DNA from: Arthrobacter_H sp030452125
GTDB taxonomy: Bacteria; Actinomycetota; Actinomycetes; Actinomycetales; Micrococcaceae
Strand: one strand, 5' to 3'
DNA: 64,000 bases
Assembly (NCBI GenBank): GCA_052379645.1
Contig: JBQSYU010000017.1
Shown: one piece after another, positions 9,618 to 18,434 of the stretch
Layout of the letters: each line of letters begins with the position of its first letter
How positions within the stretch are numbered: position 1 is the first letter of the stretch
Made by a program: the position numbers and the translations under genes
The notes under the pieces: generated by a model
The model's input: the letters and a program-made list of their open reading frames with translations, nothing else
Database searches by the model: none
What the model was told of the DNA's origin: nothing

Positions 9618-9946
9618 ATGCTGTTCCCCCTCGAGATTCTCCCTCTATCGTCAAATTTGTCAGCTGAATCGAATCTAATGTCTGTTTTCACAGCATCGTG
9701 TTCTTGATCTCGTACAGCTCTGAAGACGAGTCGGGCAATTTTTAGCGTTTTGTTGATTTTGATTTAGTGCGAGTCGATACCGAGACCAGTTGACCGGAGC
9801 GGATGCGCTTCGTGGACTTGAGCTCCCTGGATTTGGGAGCTAGCTGCCCCTAAAAACAGAAACTCAGACCTTCTTGGCATCAAGCAGTTCTATCCTAGTT
9901 TCGGTTTCGCAGCTTTGGCGCAAAAATTCATTCGACGAGGGTCACC
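9618..9946. other. Intergenic region upstream of the UDP-sugar dehydrogenase gene
   Basis: About 330 bases with no credible gene. It includes an AT-rich tract near 9730-9765 that could hold a minus-strand promoter for the dehydrogenase, and a small hairpin near 9828-9850 (AGCTCCC / GGGAGCT arms) that might be a weak end for the gene ending at 9947. Neither is certain. Confidence 0.4.
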
Positions 9947-10981
9947 TCATTGAGCCCCAGAGAGGCCCACAGGATCTCGAAATCCTTCCGCCCATACACG
10001 TACTGACCATTTGGCAATTGCTCTTCTCTCGGCAGATAGGAGGTCTGCCCGGCCAATGGTCGGTAGCATTCCACTTTTGAAGGCGTCCCGTGGTTGCGAA
10101 TCACCTTTAGAAGAATAGCTCGAAACACCTGCTGATTCTAAACTGAGTCCGTCAAAAAGGGCCGAAATGATGAGCTCACGCTGGGTCGAGCTGCCAGTCC
10201 CTTCGTTGCACACAAGTTTGCAAGTATTCCATCCCCGCCGAACAGCAAGCCCAAAAATCTCGGGGCTTACCTTTTGCGCTGGATCGGCGTCGATGAGCAC
10301 AATGGAACCTGTATTTGCACGGTATATCGAAGCCGTCCAAACGCCGCCCTGCAAGCGCAGCTCGTGATTCGATTCTCCGGCTGGAACCTCTCCAACCCAT
10401 CCACGCCAAGAGTAGTGAACGCTATGTGATGAAATGACGCTGTCATCACGTCCAACAGGCTGTTCCATATCTAGCCGACACAGCGCGAGCAGAAAATTCC
10501 AGGATGCATCGGCCAGCCTCCGATTTTGTACATCGAGAACATGAACGCACGAGAAATTTGCTACTGCAGCAATGGCTTCATCACGAACGTATTGAACCCA
10601 TGATTTTCTTTTAGTGTCCCAAGATGCCTCAGTGGAAACATGAACTATTGTCCATCCATGGGATCGTAGGGCGCTAAAATCCCCTAGGTCGGTAATTGCA
10701 ACTACTCGGAACGCGAGTGAGACTTGTTGGAGTGCGTGTACCAAGTCGACTACGTCCTGAAGCCCAGGCGCAAATTCACGGAAAACAGGCAAAAGTACGA
10801 CTGGCAGCTCCCCCCTCCGAGTTTTGGACAACGCAGTGCCGCCATCAATATTAAGGCTCCGTCCCGATCCACCCTTTGGCCTCGATCGCGAATCCATCTG
10901 GAGGGAGCGCAGGGTATCCATGATCGACCTCGATGCTTGTCCGCTAGACCCTGTCAGCCCGTTGGTAATTTGCGAGATCAC
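9947..10981 (-). CDS. Unidentified protein in glycan cluster, translationally coupled to upstream glycosyltransferase
   Basis: About 344 residues. I chose the GTG at 10981 because it forms a GTGA overlap with the stop of the upstream gene, the usual sign of translational coupling; the frame is also open to an ATG at 11044. I do not recognise the family. Visible parts are a Rossmann-like opening (LPVVLLPVFREFAPGLQDVV, then FRVVAITDLGDFSALRSHGW) and a second region with GSIVLIDADPAQK and VRRGWNTCKLVCNEG. It resembles half of a GT-B fold, but no donor-binding Glu motif is visible. Since it is co-transcribed with glycosyltransferases, a role in glycan assembly is an inference only. Confidence 0.6.
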   Translation of the reverse strand: MISQITNGLTGSSGQASRSIMDTLRSLQMDSRSRPKGGSGRSLNIDGGTALSKTRRGELPVVLLPVFREFAPGLQDVVDLVHALQQVSLAFRVVAITDLGDFSALRSHGWTIVHVSTEASWDTKRKSWVQYVRDEAIAAVANFSCVHVLDVQNRRLADASWNFLLALCRLDMEQPVGRDDSVISSHSVHYSWRGWVGEVPAGESNHELRLQGGVWTASIYRANTGSIVLIDADPAQKVSPEIFGLAVRRGWNTCKLVCNEGTGSSTQRELIISALFDGLSLESAGVSSYSSKGDSQPRDAFKSGMLPTIGRADLLSAERRAIAKWSVRVWAEGFRDPVGLSGAQ

Positions 10982-13170
10982 GATCGGGCCTCTGCTATCT
11001 CGAATATCAACTTTGCTGCGGCGCCGGCGCCATTGATGAAGCAATGGTTGGCCATAGACAAGCGCATTTTTTCCCGAGTGGAGGGCTTTGCGAGATTTTC
11101 GATGGCCTCGACAATTCTTTCTCGGTTCTCGTCGACAACGCAGTGACCGAGTCCTGCGTCACTTGCGAAAATTGCCCGCTGAATTTGATCGTCAGTCACG
11201 GTATTCAGATTAGGCAACCAAAGTGCTGGTACCTTATACGCGATCCATTCATGAAATGAGTTATACCCAGTGGCAGAAACGACGAAATCAAATGCGTTCG
11301 CAAGTTTCGCCAGAGGGTAAATGTTTAATTCCCTAATACCCTTTGCGAAGAACCCGTTCTCCGCGATGGGCGGTTTTGTCATAAAGATTTCGATATCCAT
11401 AGGTAATCGTTCAAGTGCTTCGAGTACGCTTGCCAACTGTTCATCGATCTTGTTGATGTTCCCGGCCCCCAGCGTGATGAGGACGGCCAGCTTGTCGGTG
11501 TCGATTCCCAGTGTGGAACGTGCATCATCCCGTGAATCGAGCTCATCTGGATCCACTAGCAAAATAGGGCCGACTTCCGTGGCATCTGATACATCTGTCG
11601 TTATGCCGCGATCATAGTCAGAGGCAAGGTCCCCAGGCGCAATGACCTTATCGAACCAGGTGTTCTGAACCAGCGAGGTCGAAGGCGTCGTTGCCCGCCA
11701 CATACCCCGCCTAATCCACACAAAGGGGACGGCCAAGTTCTTCGCTGCCTCCGAAATGCCCCAGTACGGCCATGTCCCGTCGAAAACAACTATCGTGGGG
11801 GTTATAACTTCGAGGGTAGTTAGAAACTTGGCAGCGAAGTACGGATTCCATTCGCCCCCTGACATGTTCATGTCGGCCAACGACGGAATATAGAAATACT
11901 CATATCCGTAATCAGCGACAACCGCACAAGCTTGCGACATCGAAATGAACGACACCGACACGTGGCTTGGCAATTTCCTCGAGATTCCCAAGAGACGACT
12001 CAGATGGCCCATGCCTGCACCATTACTCGTGACGAAGCAGACCCTGACCGGATCGTAAGAACCAGTCTTTACGACAGAATCAGCGACCGGCAACTCCGTC
12101 GTACCCAACAATTCAATTTCCGGTAGTTGTTGAGGCTTCTCCAAAAGCCTCAGGCCACATAGGGAAGCCAGCATTCCTTTACTTGTACGATCTTGAGATA
12201 CGTGACGAGAGACTCCATCTTCCATTTCAGAATCCGGTCCGAAGAGCTCCATAGGACTATCGTCGAAATAGGCTGCAGCATCGCCCAAATAGACTTCCAT
12301 TTCTCTGGGGAGAAGCAAGACCAAGCCTTTGACAGCGAGGCCAAGGGCGAGCAAAGGCCGCCAGGCAAGATCCGTTAACGCTTCTCTCGGTATCAACAGA
12401 GCGTCAACTTCCAGTACGAACTTCTCCATCGTTTCTCGGGTAAACGGCCAACCTATTACCAAATCATCTTCGTCATTTGCGGTTTGCAAATCAGACGGTA
12501 TCGCACCGTGAACAAGAAGCTCCGCCCCGCTGCTGTTCTTTAGTTTTTTGAGAAAATCCCTTCGCGCCTCGTGAGCCCCGACCGACAGTGGTGGAAGAAC
12601 CACTCCGATTTCGCCCAAGTCCTTATCAGATGATCTGAGTTGGCCCGGTTCAAAGTCGCTCACGTGGAAATTCCAGATATGTACGTCATGAGCGGAAAGC
12701 GCAGCCTTGACCTTCGTTTCGACCGTTTTGTTTGCGGCGAAAATAGTCACCGGATTGCCCGAGTACGGTTCAGCAGCCGCGTCCAAGCATTGATGCAACT
12801 CGGGATCAAATACGTAGTCGGCGCCACCATCCACTACGACGGCGATATCATCTGCAGCGACGTGACCAGTCAATGCCCGGTCAACGAAGGTTCTTCCGCT
12901 GTATATGATTGCCAGCTTGGCTTGGCAAAAGTCTCTACTTCCAGCAATCGGGACTCCCCTGCTCAAGGCTTCTTGGGCGAACCCCACATTGCGGTAGCGA
13001 TCGGCTGCGCCACTCTGCATCAAGGGAAGAATCACAACTGACAAGCCGAGCTGAATAAACTTCTGCAGATCGCTCGTCATATCGATTCCCAGCGTCTCCG
13101 GAACGTCAAAACTAGCAATCATCGCGACATCGCATACCAGCGGATTGTCACGGTGCAAGACATCGCTCAT
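10978..13170 (-). CDS. Large two-domain glycosyltransferase with MurG/UGT-like C-terminal half
   Basis: The 730-residue protein starts at the ATG at 13170, which overlaps the upstream stop as ATGA; the frame reaches 13272 but the extra part lies inside the previous gene. Residues ~1-360 are a GT-B-like unit of uncertain type (CDVAMIASFDVP at the start). Residues ~385-730 begin VRVCFVTSNGAGMGHLSRLLG, the Gly-rich acceptor loop of MurG and related transferases. They continue with TLGAGNINK and FVVSATGYNSFHEWIAYKVP, which matches the nucleotide-sugar donor site of GT28/GT1-like enzymes. So it probably transfers sugar from a UDP-donor at the membrane. It is coupled on both sides, to 13167-13712 and 9947-10981. 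Confidence 0.75.
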   Translation of the reverse strand: MSDVLHRDNPLVCDVAMIASFDVPETLGIDMTSDLQKFIQLGLSVVILPLMQSGAADRYRNVGFAQEALSRGVPIAGSRDFCQAKLAIIYSGRTFVDRALTGHVAADDIAVVVDGGADYVFDPELHQCLDAAAEPYSGNPVTIFAANKTVETKVKAALSAHDVHIWNFHVSDFEPGQLRSSDKDLGEIGVVLPPLSVGAHEARRDFLKKLKNSSGAELLVHGAIPSDLQTANDEDDLVIGWPFTRETMEKFVLEVDALLIPREALTDLAWRPLLALGLAVKGLVLLLPREMEVYLGDAAAYFDDSPMELFGPDSEMEDGVSRHVSQDRTSKGMLASLCGLRLLEKPQQLPEIELLGTTELPVADSVVKTGSYDPVRVCFVTSNGAGMGHLSRLLGISRKLPSHVSVSFISMSQACAVVADYGYEYFYIPSLADMNMSGGEWNPYFAAKFLTTLEVITPTIVVFDGTWPYWGISEAAKNLAVPFVWIRRGMWRATTPSTSLVQNTWFDKVIAPGDLASDYDRGITTDVSDATEVGPILLVDPDELDSRDDARSTLGIDTDKLAVLITLGAGNINKIDEQLASVLEALERLPMDIEIFMTKPPIAENGFFAKGIRELNIYPLAKLANAFDFVVSATGYNSFHEWIAYKVPALWLPNLNTVTDDQIQRAIFASDAGLGHCVVDENRERIVEAIENLAKPSTREKMRLSMANHCFINGAGAAAKLIFEIAEARS

Positions 13171-13712
13171 TCGTCGTCTCCGTTGTTCGCCACTTCCATA
13201 TTGCTCTCGTGGAAGTCGTTTCCGAACTGTGTGCACATCCACGCTAGATCTTCGGAAATTTGGTGTCGCCACTGCGCGAGTGCCCTGACTTGGACAGGGC
13301 TCTCCTCATACTTCTGGACGTGTGCCTCCACTCTCTCGATCGCAGAAAGTTGCTTCTGAGCGAGTTGTCCGAGTTGCCTCAGGCGCTGTTCGTTATTTTT
13401 CTGTTCAGCACTAGACGCTTCCAGCAGTTCCCTAAACGTAGATTCTGAAACTCCAGACCGCATTCCAGGCGATATGTCGTCGAGCTGAAGCTTTACAGAG
13501 TTAAACAACCGAGCTTGTTCGGCTTGGAAGCGAGCTTGACGCGTTCCAGAGCTCACGGACTGCCTTCTGTCGAGAATAATCATCAGCGCGCAAATGTCGA
13601 TCAACGATAAGACCAGAAACACACGAATGTCGGCCAGGACACTTGCAGACGTCATGCCAACGACGACGACGCTAGCGCCCATCAAGAATGGCTTGCTGAA
13701 TCTTCTAGGCAT
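13167..13712 (-). CDS. Small membrane-anchored coiled-coil protein
   Basis: The 181-residue protein has two closely spaced membrane segments (about residues 8-27 and 30-47) forming a hairpin. These are followed by a Gln/Arg/Glu-rich region with heptad character (RFQAEQARLFNSV through QKQLSAIERVEAHVQKYEE) and a hydrophilic tail. No catalytic motif is seen. The layout is the same as the N-terminal part of the methyltransferase protein at 4075-5610, at the opposite end of the same block, so it may be a scaffold or chain-length-type accessory at the membrane (inference). It is the first gene of the block and has AGGGGAAGG in front of the ATG. Confidence 0.65.
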   Translation of the reverse strand: MPRRFSKPFLMGASVVVVGMTSASVLADIRVFLVLSLIDICALMIILDRRQSVSSGTRQARFQAEQARLFNSVKLQLDDISPGMRSGVSESTFRELLEASSAEQKNNEQRLRQLGQLAQKQLSAIERVEAHVQKYEESPVQVRALAQWRHQISEDLAWMCTQFGNDFHESNMEVANNGDDE

Positions 13713-13753
13713 ACTGGTGCCTTCCCCTACTACGGTTTCGTGTTTCGGATCTG

Positions 13754-15259
13754 CTATACGTTGCCGCGAAATCTGCCGATGCGCTTAATACTTGATTCTC
13801 TGCCCAAAATGACCATGGATTCAAATAACGGTGGTGAAACTCGTTTGCCTGACATGGCGGTACGCAGGGGTCCGAACGCTAGTCGCGGTTTGATTCCCAT
13901 ATTGTCGATCAGCGCAGAGCGCAGCACTCCCTGGATCGACTCTGCATCCCAGACTTCCAGTTCCGTCAGTTCGGTTAGCGCAGCGTCGAGAACGTCGTCT
14001 GCGTTACTGGGCATACCCTTGAGCGCTTCGGGTTGAATCACAATCTCGTCATCGCCACGAAAGAGGAATTCGAGCATTTCCGGCGCTTCACCCAGCAGAG
14101 TGATGCGCTCCTGGACCAGAGGCGCCGCCCGATCCAGAATGTGCTCTTCCTCCGCTGTGAGCGTCTCCCCTGTGACTCCGGCACGATGCAAATAAGGCAC
14201 CAATCGGTCCCGGAAGTCCTGCACCTCGAGCATGCGCACATGGGTGCCATTGATGGCTTCTGCTTTTTTTACGTCAAACCTAGCCGGGTTGCCGAGTACG
14301 TCGTGAATATCGAAGGCCTCTACCAACTGTTCGCGAGTAAAGATGTCTTCGTCTGCAGACAAGCTCCATCCCAACAACGCCAGATAATTCACTAGGCCTT
14401 CGGGAATGAAACCCCTGTCACGGTGGAGGAAGAGACTGGCTTCCGGATCGCGTTTTGAGAGCTTCTTTTTGCCGGCCCCCATGACATAGGGCAGGTGCCC
14501 AAAGAGGGGCATGTGCTGGGCAATTCCCACGTCGATCATCGCCCGGTACAGGGCGATCTGTCGGGGGGTCGAGGAGAGGATATCCTCACCGCGCAAGACA
14601 TGGGTGATCCCCATGAGGGCATCGTCGACGGGGTTCACCAAGGTGTATAGCGGTTTTCCGTTGGCGCGGACGACGGCATAGTCGGGGACAGTACCTGCCT
14701 TAAAGGTGATTTCGCCGCGTACAAGGTCGGTGAATGTCAGATCGTCTTCGGGCATGCGCAAGCGCAGGACCGGCTCGCGGCCTTCCGCGCGGAAAGTAGC
14801 AATCTGATCAACGGTCAGGGACCGGTCGTAGTTGTCATAGCCCAGCTTGGGGTCCTCCCCCAGTGCCAGGTGCCGGGCTTCAACTTCCTCCGGCGTGGAG
14901 AACGATTCATAGAGATGGCCTGCGTCGCGCAACTTGGCAATCGCGTCTTGATAGATGTCTGCGCGTTGGGACTGCCGGTAGGGCTCGTGCGGACCACCGA
15001 CGTCGACACCTTCATCCCACGTGATGCCTAGCCAGTCCAGAGCATCAAGTAATTGCTCGTAGCTTTCCTCGGAATCACGCTTCGCGTCGGTGTCTTCGAT
15101 CCGGAACACCATCTTGCCACCGGTATGCCGGGCATAAGCCCAGTTGAACAGTGCGGTGCGGATGAGACCGACATGTGGTGTCCCCGTCGGTGACGGACAG
15201 AAGCGGACGCGGACAGGGGTCTCGTCAGTGACGATCGGAATCTGGGATGGCTCAATCAT
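13754..15259 (-). CDS. gltX: Glutamyl-tRNA synthetase
   Basis: The 501-residue class I synthetase charges tRNA-Glu. The HIGH-type signature is SPTGTPHVGLIRTALFNW near the N-terminus and the KMSKS-type signature is KKKLSKRDP. The FRIEDTDAKR segment and the LRGEDILSSTPRQI region are also typical. The frame runs up to 15331 but the ATG at 15259 (MIEPSQIPIV) matches the usual N-terminus. The C-terminus has the anticodon-binding helical domain and ends normally just before the lower-GC glycan block, so gltX marks the core side of that boundary. Confidence 0.96.
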   Translation of the reverse strand: MIEPSQIPIVTDETPVRVRFCPSPTGTPHVGLIRTALFNWAYARHTGGKMVFRIEDTDAKRDSEESYEQLLDALDWLGITWDEGVDVGGPHEPYRQSQRADIYQDAIAKLRDAGHLYESFSTPEEVEARHLALGEDPKLGYDNYDRSLTVDQIATFRAEGREPVLRLRMPEDDLTFTDLVRGEITFKAGTVPDYAVVRANGKPLYTLVNPVDDALMGITHVLRGEDILSSTPRQIALYRAMIDVGIAQHMPLFGHLPYVMGAGKKKLSKRDPEASLFLHRDRGFIPEGLVNYLALLGWSLSADEDIFTREQLVEAFDIHDVLGNPARFDVKKAEAINGTHVRMLEVQDFRDRLVPYLHRAGVTGETLTAEEEHILDRAAPLVQERITLLGEAPEMLEFLFRGDDEIVIQPEALKGMPSNADDVLDAALTELTELEVWDAESIQGVLRSALIDNMGIKPRLAFGPLRTAMSGKRVSPPLFESMVILGRESSIKRIGRFRGNV

Positions 15260-15302
15260 GATGAGTCCTATCCTAATACGGCCAGGGGCAAGTCCTTCCG
15301 CG

Positions 15303-15578
15303 TTACCGGTTTCCTGCCTTGTCACGACCACGCACAGCGGTAGCGATACGGCGGATCAGTAGTGCCACGGCCAAGACGATGGCGATGACTAGCAACGTGG
15401 CGGTCACCGGGACGGGCCAGCCGGCACGGTAGGAAATCCGCGAAAGTACGGCCAAGGCCCAGGCCGCTGCCCAGAAGGCCGTGCGGCGCTTCTGCCAGGC
15501 GGGGCGTGCCGCCCGACTGCGTTGGGTTTCCATCATGGACATTCGGATGGCCCGTCCAACGCGACGTTTCCCGTACAT
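15303..15578 (-). CDS. Small membrane protein of unknown function
   Basis: 91 residues: a strongly basic N-terminus (KRRVGRAIR), then two hydrophobic segments around residues 33-46 and 54-75, and a basic tail. It lies between the FAH gene and gltX, 43 bases before the gltX start, and is probably co-transcribed. No family is recognised. The start is uncertain: the ATG at 15578 lies 12 bases after the FAH stop without a clear ribosome site, and internal ATGs at 15542 or 15536 are alternatives. Confidence 0.6.
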   Translation of the reverse strand: MYGKRRVGRAIRMSMMETQRSRAARPAWQKRRTAFWAAAWALAVLSRISYRAGWPVPVTATLLVIAIVLAVALLIRRIATAVRGRDKAGNR

Positions 15579-15590
15579 CGTCAGGCGTTC

Positions 15591-16352
15591 TTAGCGACGG
15601 AAGGTGTTGGTGAGCGTGCCGATGCCCTCGATCTCGACATCAAAGCGCTGACCTTCGCGGAGCAGACCGACCCCGGCAGGCGTCCCGGTGAGCAGGATGT
15701 CGCCGGGCAGGAGGGTGAACGCCTGTGAGGCATACGCGACCAGATCGGGAACGCTCCAGACCATGAGCGTGGTATCACCATCCTGGACGGTTTCACCATC
15801 CAAACGTCCCTGGATCCGCACATCCTCGACGTCCAAATCCGTTTCGATCCACGGCCCGATAGGGCAGGCGCCATCCCAGCCCTTGGCACGAGCCCATTGG
15901 TTATCGGTTCTTTGCACGTCACGGGCCGTGAGGTCGTTGGCGCACGTGTATCCGAAGATCACATCCCCGGCCTTCTCCGCCGGGACGTCTTTGCAGATGC
16001 GCCCGATGACGACCGCTAGTTCGGCCTCATAGGACACTTCTTCGGAAAAGGCAGGAAGGGTTACCGGGTCACCGGGGCCGGCCACCGAAGTGTTCGGCTT
16101 GAGGAACATCAACGGTGTGACGGGGACTTCATTACCCATCTCCCGGGCGTGTTCGGCATAGGTTCGGCCGAAGCAGACCACCTTTGAACGCGGGATGATC
16201 GGGGCAAGCAGCCGAACGTCGTCGAGCCGGTGGCGGGCGCCGGTGGGCTTGATGCCCTGGAAGAAGGGGTCACCGGCAATGACGATGACGTCTTCGCCGT
16301 CGACTACGCCGTACATGGGGTCATCGTCTAGTACAAACCGAACAATACGCAT
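15591..16352 (-). CDS. Fumarylacetoacetate hydrolase-family protein
   Basis: The 253-residue protein has an N-terminal strand domain (MRIVRFVLDDD) and the FAH catalytic core. Metal ligands are seen in SYEAELAVVIG (Glu-x-Glu) and NDLTARDVQRTD (Asp), and the core ends with LLTGTPAGVG. Members hydrolyse C-C bonds or isomerise/hydrate acyl-pyruvate-type substrates; many actinobacterial homologues next to gltX have no defined substrate. The length is standard for short FAH proteins such as HpaG/YcgM-like enzymes. It lies three bases after the galE stop in the same direction. Confidence 0.9.
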   Translation of the reverse strand: MRIVRFVLDDDPMYGVVDGEDVIVIAGDPFFQGIKPTGARHRLDDVRLLAPIIPRSKVVCFGRTYAEHAREMGNEVPVTPLMFLKPNTSVAGPGDPVTLPAFSEEVSYEAELAVVIGRICKDVPAEKAGDVIFGYTCANDLTARDVQRTDNQWARAKGWDGACPIGPWIETDLDVEDVRIQGRLDGETVQDGDTTLMVWSVPDLVAYASQAFTLLPGDILLTGTPAGVGLLREGQRFDVEIEGIGTLTNTFRR

Positions 16353-16355
16353 GGA

Positions 16356-17510
16356 CTATAGCCTAGTAGAGGTATCGCGGTCGTCGCGATCCGACCCCGT
16401 CGGTGAAGCTTTGTCACGGTCTTCGTCTGCACCTGCAGTGCGACTTTCCTCAACCGGAGAGCTGTCATCGACCCGTAGCTCTTCCTCCGCCGCAGGTTCG
16501 GGTGGGAAGCCCTCAGGATTATTCGACTGCCACCGCCACATGTCGGTGACCATCTCTTCCAGACCTCGTTCGGCCTTCCACCCGATCTGTTCACGTGCGA
16601 GTGTCGGGTCACCATAGGAAGCTGCGACATCGCCGGGGCGGCGTTCTACGATTTCGTAAGCGATCTCACGTCCCGCCGCCCGTTTGAAGGCGGCAATGAC
16701 CTCGAGCACCGAGGAACCATTTCCCGTGCCGAGGTTCCACGCATGCAGGCCCCCGTGATCTTGCAGGTACTCAAGTGCCGCCAGGTGCCCTGCACCCAAA
16801 TCGACCACGTGGATATAGTCGCGCACGCCCGTCCCGTCCGGCGTCGGGTAGTCGTCGCCGAAGACGCTGACCTTCTCGCGGCGCCCGACGGCGACTTGCG
16901 CAACGAAGGGCATCAGGTTGTTCGGGATGCCTTGCGGATCCTCACCGATCCTTCCCGACTCATGGGCACCGACCGGGTTGAAGTACCGCAGTTTGGCAAT
17001 GTTCCAGCGGGAGTCCGACACGGCCAGATCATCAAGGATGCGCTCGATCTGTAGTTTGGTCTGGCCATAGGGGTTGGTGGCAGACAGCGGTTGGTCCTCG
17101 GTCAGCGGCAGAATCTGGCTATCCCCGTAGACAGTCGCCGACGAACTGAAGACCAGAGTGCGGACATCATGTGCGTCCATGGCTTCCAGGAGGTTCAGCG
17201 TACCGACGACGTTGTTTCGGTAGTACGCCAGTGGCTTGGCGACGGATTCACCGACTGCTTTGAGCCCGGCGAAGTGGATGACTGCTTCGGCACGGCTTTC
17301 TGATAACACACGATCCAGTGCCACTGGGTCCAAAAGATCGGCAACGTGCACGCTAGCGTGGTTCCCGGTCAGCTCGGCGACGCGGCGCAGAGACTCGGGT
17401 GATGAGTTCGTGAAGTTGTCCAGGACGTGGACGTCGTGGCCTTCTTCGAGGAGCAGCAGAACGGTGTGAGATCCGATATATCCGGCTCCGCCGGTAACGA
17501 GAATGCGCAT
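16356..17510 (-). CDS. galE: UDP-glucose 4-epimerase with acidic C-terminal tail
   Basis: Interconverts UDP-Glc and UDP-Gal (and perhaps the HexNAc forms) using bound NAD+. MRILVTGGAGYIGSHT is the NAD loop at the start. The catalytic Ser pair is in FSSSATVYG, and the YxxxK pair in NPYGQTKLQIE. The longer frame to 17702 is ignored because the canonical start is at 17510. At 384 residues it is ~45 longer than usual: the extra part is a hydrophilic Glu/Asp/Ser/Thr-rich tail after QSNNPEGFPPEP with no known domain. It supplies precursors for the glycan loci on either side. Confidence 0.95.
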   Translation of the reverse strand: MRILVTGGAGYIGSHTVLLLLEEGHDVHVLDNFTNSSPESLRRVAELTGNHASVHVADLLDPVALDRVLSESRAEAVIHFAGLKAVGESVAKPLAYYRNNVVGTLNLLEAMDAHDVRTLVFSSSATVYGDSQILPLTEDQPLSATNPYGQTKLQIERILDDLAVSDSRWNIAKLRYFNPVGAHESGRIGEDPQGIPNNLMPFVAQVAVGRREKVSVFGDDYPTPDGTGVRDYIHVVDLGAGHLAALEYLQDHGGLHAWNLGTGNGSSVLEVIAAFKRAAGREIAYEIVERRPGDVAASYGDPTLAREQIGWKAERGLEEMVTDMWRWQSNNPEGFPPEPAAEEELRVDDSSPVEESRTAGADEDRDKASPTGSDRDDRDTSTRL

Positions 17511-17529
17511 GGACCCCAGTCTATGAGGT

Positions 17530-18348
17530 CTATCTCGATGTTGGAGAAAATTGGACTGAAGCGTCACGTATTCGTTCTTCCACGGTTGCTTTCGCTTCGG
17601 GCAACATCGTGTAACCATGACCGGTGTCAAAGCCCGCGAAGTCCTTCCCGGTTGCTTCGGCCACGTCCCGCAGCTCCTGATACCGGGTCTCGCTGTCGGC
17701 ATGCGATGTGGTGAGCAGGATCGGCCGATTCGTTCGTTTCAAGTCGTGCTGAAAGGAATCTGTAGCCGCCATACCGTAACCCGACAAGCTGATGATCGAG
17801 TCGGCACCGGCAGCCGGCCCGAAGTGCACGGCCAGGTATCCTCCGAGGGACGCTCCGACGATGACAATCGCTTGGGCACCGCTGGCTTGCAGTCGGTCGA
17901 TGCCTGCTGTGATTTGCCGGCGCTGGTTGGTTTCCGTCCCGGCGCACTGTGCCTGCCCATACCCACAGAGATCAAAGGTCAGGAAACGAGCGTCCTGAGT
18001 GAGGTCGTTGAAAGACTGCGAGTGGGCAAGCCAGCCGCACATGCCGTCACCATCGGTCTGGTGCAACAGCAGGACGCCGGTCGTCCCGCTCCCCCAGCTG
18101 GCGGCTGGCGACGTGGTGGAGCCGGCCTTCAGCGTCTCAGGGACAATTTTCGTCTCGGAGGAGCAGCGGGTGTCGTTCGGTATATCCGAGCCTGGCTCCG
18201 GGCCAGGCGGTGCGGCCACTGCTTTCGAGCCTGAGGTTGTTGAAGCGCCCGCAGTGGCTTCCGCACTTGGTCCGGCTGCGCAGCCCGAGAGCGTCATCAG
18301 CAGGAGCGCGGTCAGGCACAACGACCAGTGGCCGCCTTCTCGGTTCAT
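17530..18348 (-). CDS. Lipoprotein alpha/beta-hydrolase-like protein
   Basis: The 272-residue protein has an N-terminal lipoprotein signal whose lipobox TLSGC places the lipidated Cys at residue 23. A Ser/Ala/Pro linker follows, then an alpha/beta-hydrolase fold. GVLLLHQTDGDGMCGW resembles the oxyanion strand, VIVGASLGGYLAVHFG contains the nucleophile elbow (G-x-S-x-G), and GFDTGHGYTML carries a plausible catalytic His. So it is probably an envelope-bound esterase or peptidase-like hydrolase. The substrate is unknown. Confidence 0.75.
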   Translation of the reverse strand: MNREGGHWSLCLTALLLMTLSGCAAGPSAEATAGASTTSGSKAVAAPPGPEPGSDIPNDTRCSSETKIVPETLKAGSTTSPAASWGSGTTGVLLLHQTDGDGMCGWLAHSQSFNDLTQDARFLTFDLCGYGQAQCAGTETNQRRQITAGIDRLQASGAQAIVIVGASLGGYLAVHFGPAAGADSIISLSGYGMAATDSFQHDLKRTNRPILLTTSHADSETRYQELRDVAEATGKDFAGFDTGHGYTMLPEAKATVEERIRDASVQFSPTSR

Positions 18349-18359
18349 CCTCAGACACT

Positions 18360-18406
18360 AAACCCGAGATCCTCGCGGAGCAATGCTCCGCGAGGATCTC
18401 GGGTTT
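18360..18406. terminator. Perfect 22-bp hairpin, terminator of ilvE
   Basis: Two 22-base arms (AAACCCGAGATC... and its exact complement) are separated by a three-base loop and flanked by T or A tracts of three. The hairpin lies between the ilvE stop (18435) and the start of the lipoprotein gene (18348). It would stop minus-strand transcription from ilvE before the lipoprotein gene, and could act in both directions. Confidence 0.85.
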
Positions 18407-18434
18407 GATGCGGCCAGTCAGGAACCAGATCGAT

